A stretch of 64,000 nt of DNA, taken from positions 4,712,404 through 4,776,403 of the forward strand of contig CM035353.1 of the NCBI GenBank assembly GCA_020137815.1, read 5' to 3'. Position 1 is the stretch's first letter. Each line of letters starts with the position of its first letter. This document shows positions 62,819 through 64,000 of the stretch, piece by piece. The position numbers and the translations under genes were made by a program. Source of the DNA: Hormiphora californensis. Taxonomy: Eukaryota; Ctenophora; Tentaculata; Cydippida; Pleurobrachiidae. The notes below the pieces were generated by a model. The model was given only the letters and a program-made list of their open reading frames with translations. It was not told the DNA's origin and made no database searches.

Positions 62819-62880
62819 TATGTGTTCGTGCAGATCAGTTCACTGAACTAGTCAAACACAACTTAATGCGATGTCAAAAA

Positions 62881-62887
62881 ATTTATA
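62881..62887 (-). promoter_or_regulatory. TATA-box candidate for the sushi-domain gene
   Basis: CTATAAAT on the minus strand ends about 63 bp before the ATG at 62818. A start site ~30 bp downstream would leave a 5' leader of about 30-40 bases, which is plausible. Confidence 0.45.
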
Positions 62888-62899
62888 GTTTTTAACTGC

Positions 62900-63740
62900 G
62901 TACGCCTATATTGAACTAGATTCAAGTCAATAGCTCTCCCTTTTTTCTCTCCGGCATCTCTCTGTCTCTAGCTGACCCTTGCCTCCAAATATTTCTCTCT
63001 ATTCTCTCCTCTATGTTTCTCACTTGGGTGTGCCAAAGCTAATGGTGTTGTTATCTATCCACGTCAAACACTCTCCTCCCTATATAGACTGCACCAACAC
63101 CCACAGCTACCCACGTACTGACATTGGAAAAGGCCCAGTGATTGTTGGTCATGGTTAGCGAGGTGTGGCGGCAAAACGGTGATAGTTGTGAGGATACAAA
63201 TTATGGGAGCACTCTGGATCAATTCGGCCTTGGTAACCTTTTCCATAATTTTTATCGAAAATTTATTTTTCATTCCTTCATTCATTTCTCGTTCATTTAT
63301 GATGATATGAGCATCCTAATTTTCCATCCTTATCCTATTTTTCTTTGGGTTGAATTTATCTTTCCAATGAGCACCAAAAAATTAAAAAGCACCAGGTCAC
63401 ATGGCAGTTGAGAAAATACACATGCATGATTTTTGCTCTTCCTGCAACTTTCAATTGCTGCTCGCGATCACCCGAACCGCCAGTTCAAAACAACGGGGAG
63501 TTTAGGATATCATATATTATAGCACTACAAATGAAGTCTAATTAGAAAACCCATCAGCTCTGTACCGACTCATGTATCAGTACCACACCCAATTTGAAAT
63601 AAAAGCAGGCATCGCAACGGGTACATGCCAGGTCACATACCATTGCTATAACTATAAGGCGGGGAAACCAGGCGATATATGACACCATATCGCAATTATT
63701 CTTGTTTGATTCGATGCAAAGCAAAAAAGGAGTGACAGTA
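62900..63740. other. Gene-free stretch upstream of the sushi-domain gene
   Basis: Pyrimidine-rich words at 62930-63030. The frames at 63064-63285 and 63142-63411 overlap on opposite strands and neither shows a domain or splice pairing. No gene is supported. Confidence 0.4.
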
Positions 63741-63751
63741 ACCTAAATTTC

Positions 63752-63856
63752 GGGTGGCGTGCGACTTTTGCACGTGCATCGTCAATGTTCTAAGCGCTCC
63801 TACTATTATAGTAGGAGCGCTTAGATCGGTTCCCGCCAAAAGTCGTGCGCCACCCC
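63752..63856. mobile_element. 105-bp hairpin MITE
   Basis: The outer ends GGGTGGCGTGCGACTTTTG and near-complement enclose a perfect inner hairpin CTAAGCGCTCCTACTAT at 63790-63824. A direct repeat GATTCGATGC(A/G)AAGCAAA lies on both sides (63711 and 63963), and GACTTTTGCACGTG recurs at the window edge. The unit may therefore be part of a longer repeat that continues outside. Confidence 0.7.
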
Positions 63857-64000
63857 TTTTGCGCATTGTCATAGCTCCTTCATTTCAACTCCAATCAATA
63901 AATGACCTTCAAGTTTTCCTAAGGTCTTATCGAGATCTACAAAAAACGTGGGGGTCATTTTTTGATTCGATGCGAAGCAAAGGAGTGACTTTTGCACGTG

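Overview
This is eukaryotic, almost certainly metazoan DNA. It has introns with GT/AG borders, long CT/GA microsatellites, several clades of non-LTR (LINE-type) retrotransposon remnants, and one clear multi-exon gene for a secreted sushi-domain protein built from symmetric phase-1 exons. Gene density is very low and non-autonomous DNA transposons are very dense. The style (YqaJ-like and RT-associated fragments, inverted-repeat elements, short introns) would fit an early-branching marine invertebrate such as a sponge or cnidarian, but I cannot name a species.

Layout: 1-3.8 kb holds a degenerate tandem repeat and an internally deleted LINE (ORF1 split by a 557-bp MITE; ORF2 reduced to the start of its endonuclease fused to the end of its RT). 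3.8-10.3 kb is bounded by inverted ~145-bp ends with TA flanks and contains a second LINE-type ORF1 and CT-rich DNA. 10.6-12.1 kb holds a small two-exon gene candidate and an RT-associated C-terminal fragment. 12.7-14.4 kb holds two TTAA-flanked palindromic elements that share one TTAA; the second contains a hairpin-ended insertion. 14.6-18.2 kb is a giant palindromic foldback element. 18.2-24.7 kb holds minus-strand exons, including a signal-peptide plus helical-coil exon. 25.7-28.0 kb holds palindromic elements and a YqaJ-nuclease fragment. 29.4-35.4 kb is a family of duplicated segments, one copy with a nine-unit 60-bp array and a 1,978-bp insertion whose empty site survives in the neighbouring copy. 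36-37.3 kb has tandem copies of a proline-rich last exon. 38.4-39.1 kb is an 8-bp-TSD MITE carrying a tRNA-like sequence. 39.6-41.7 kb is a duplicated zinc-knuckle gene remnant. 41.8-45.6 kb is a 3.8-kb palindrome with a LINE tail in its centre. 45.9-53.7 kb holds another TTAA element, pogo/Tigger-like MITEs, an RNase H fragment and perfect hairpins. 54.1-58.2 kb has a second foldback copy nested in another inverted repeat. 58.4-62.9 kb is the sushi-domain gene (minus strand), its introns filled with mobile elements. The right end has a further small palindrome.

The main message is structural. Much of the window is inverted repeat, often one element inside another. Target-site duplications and arm-to-arm comparison give internal proof of insertion for many of them. 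The two foldback elements show variants shared by both arms of one copy but not by the other copy, so their arms are being homogenised. Two hairpin-ended insertions keep the same end structures through paired base changes. No autonomous transposase was recognised, so the source of mobility lies outside the window. Domain names are family-level recognition from motifs, not search results.
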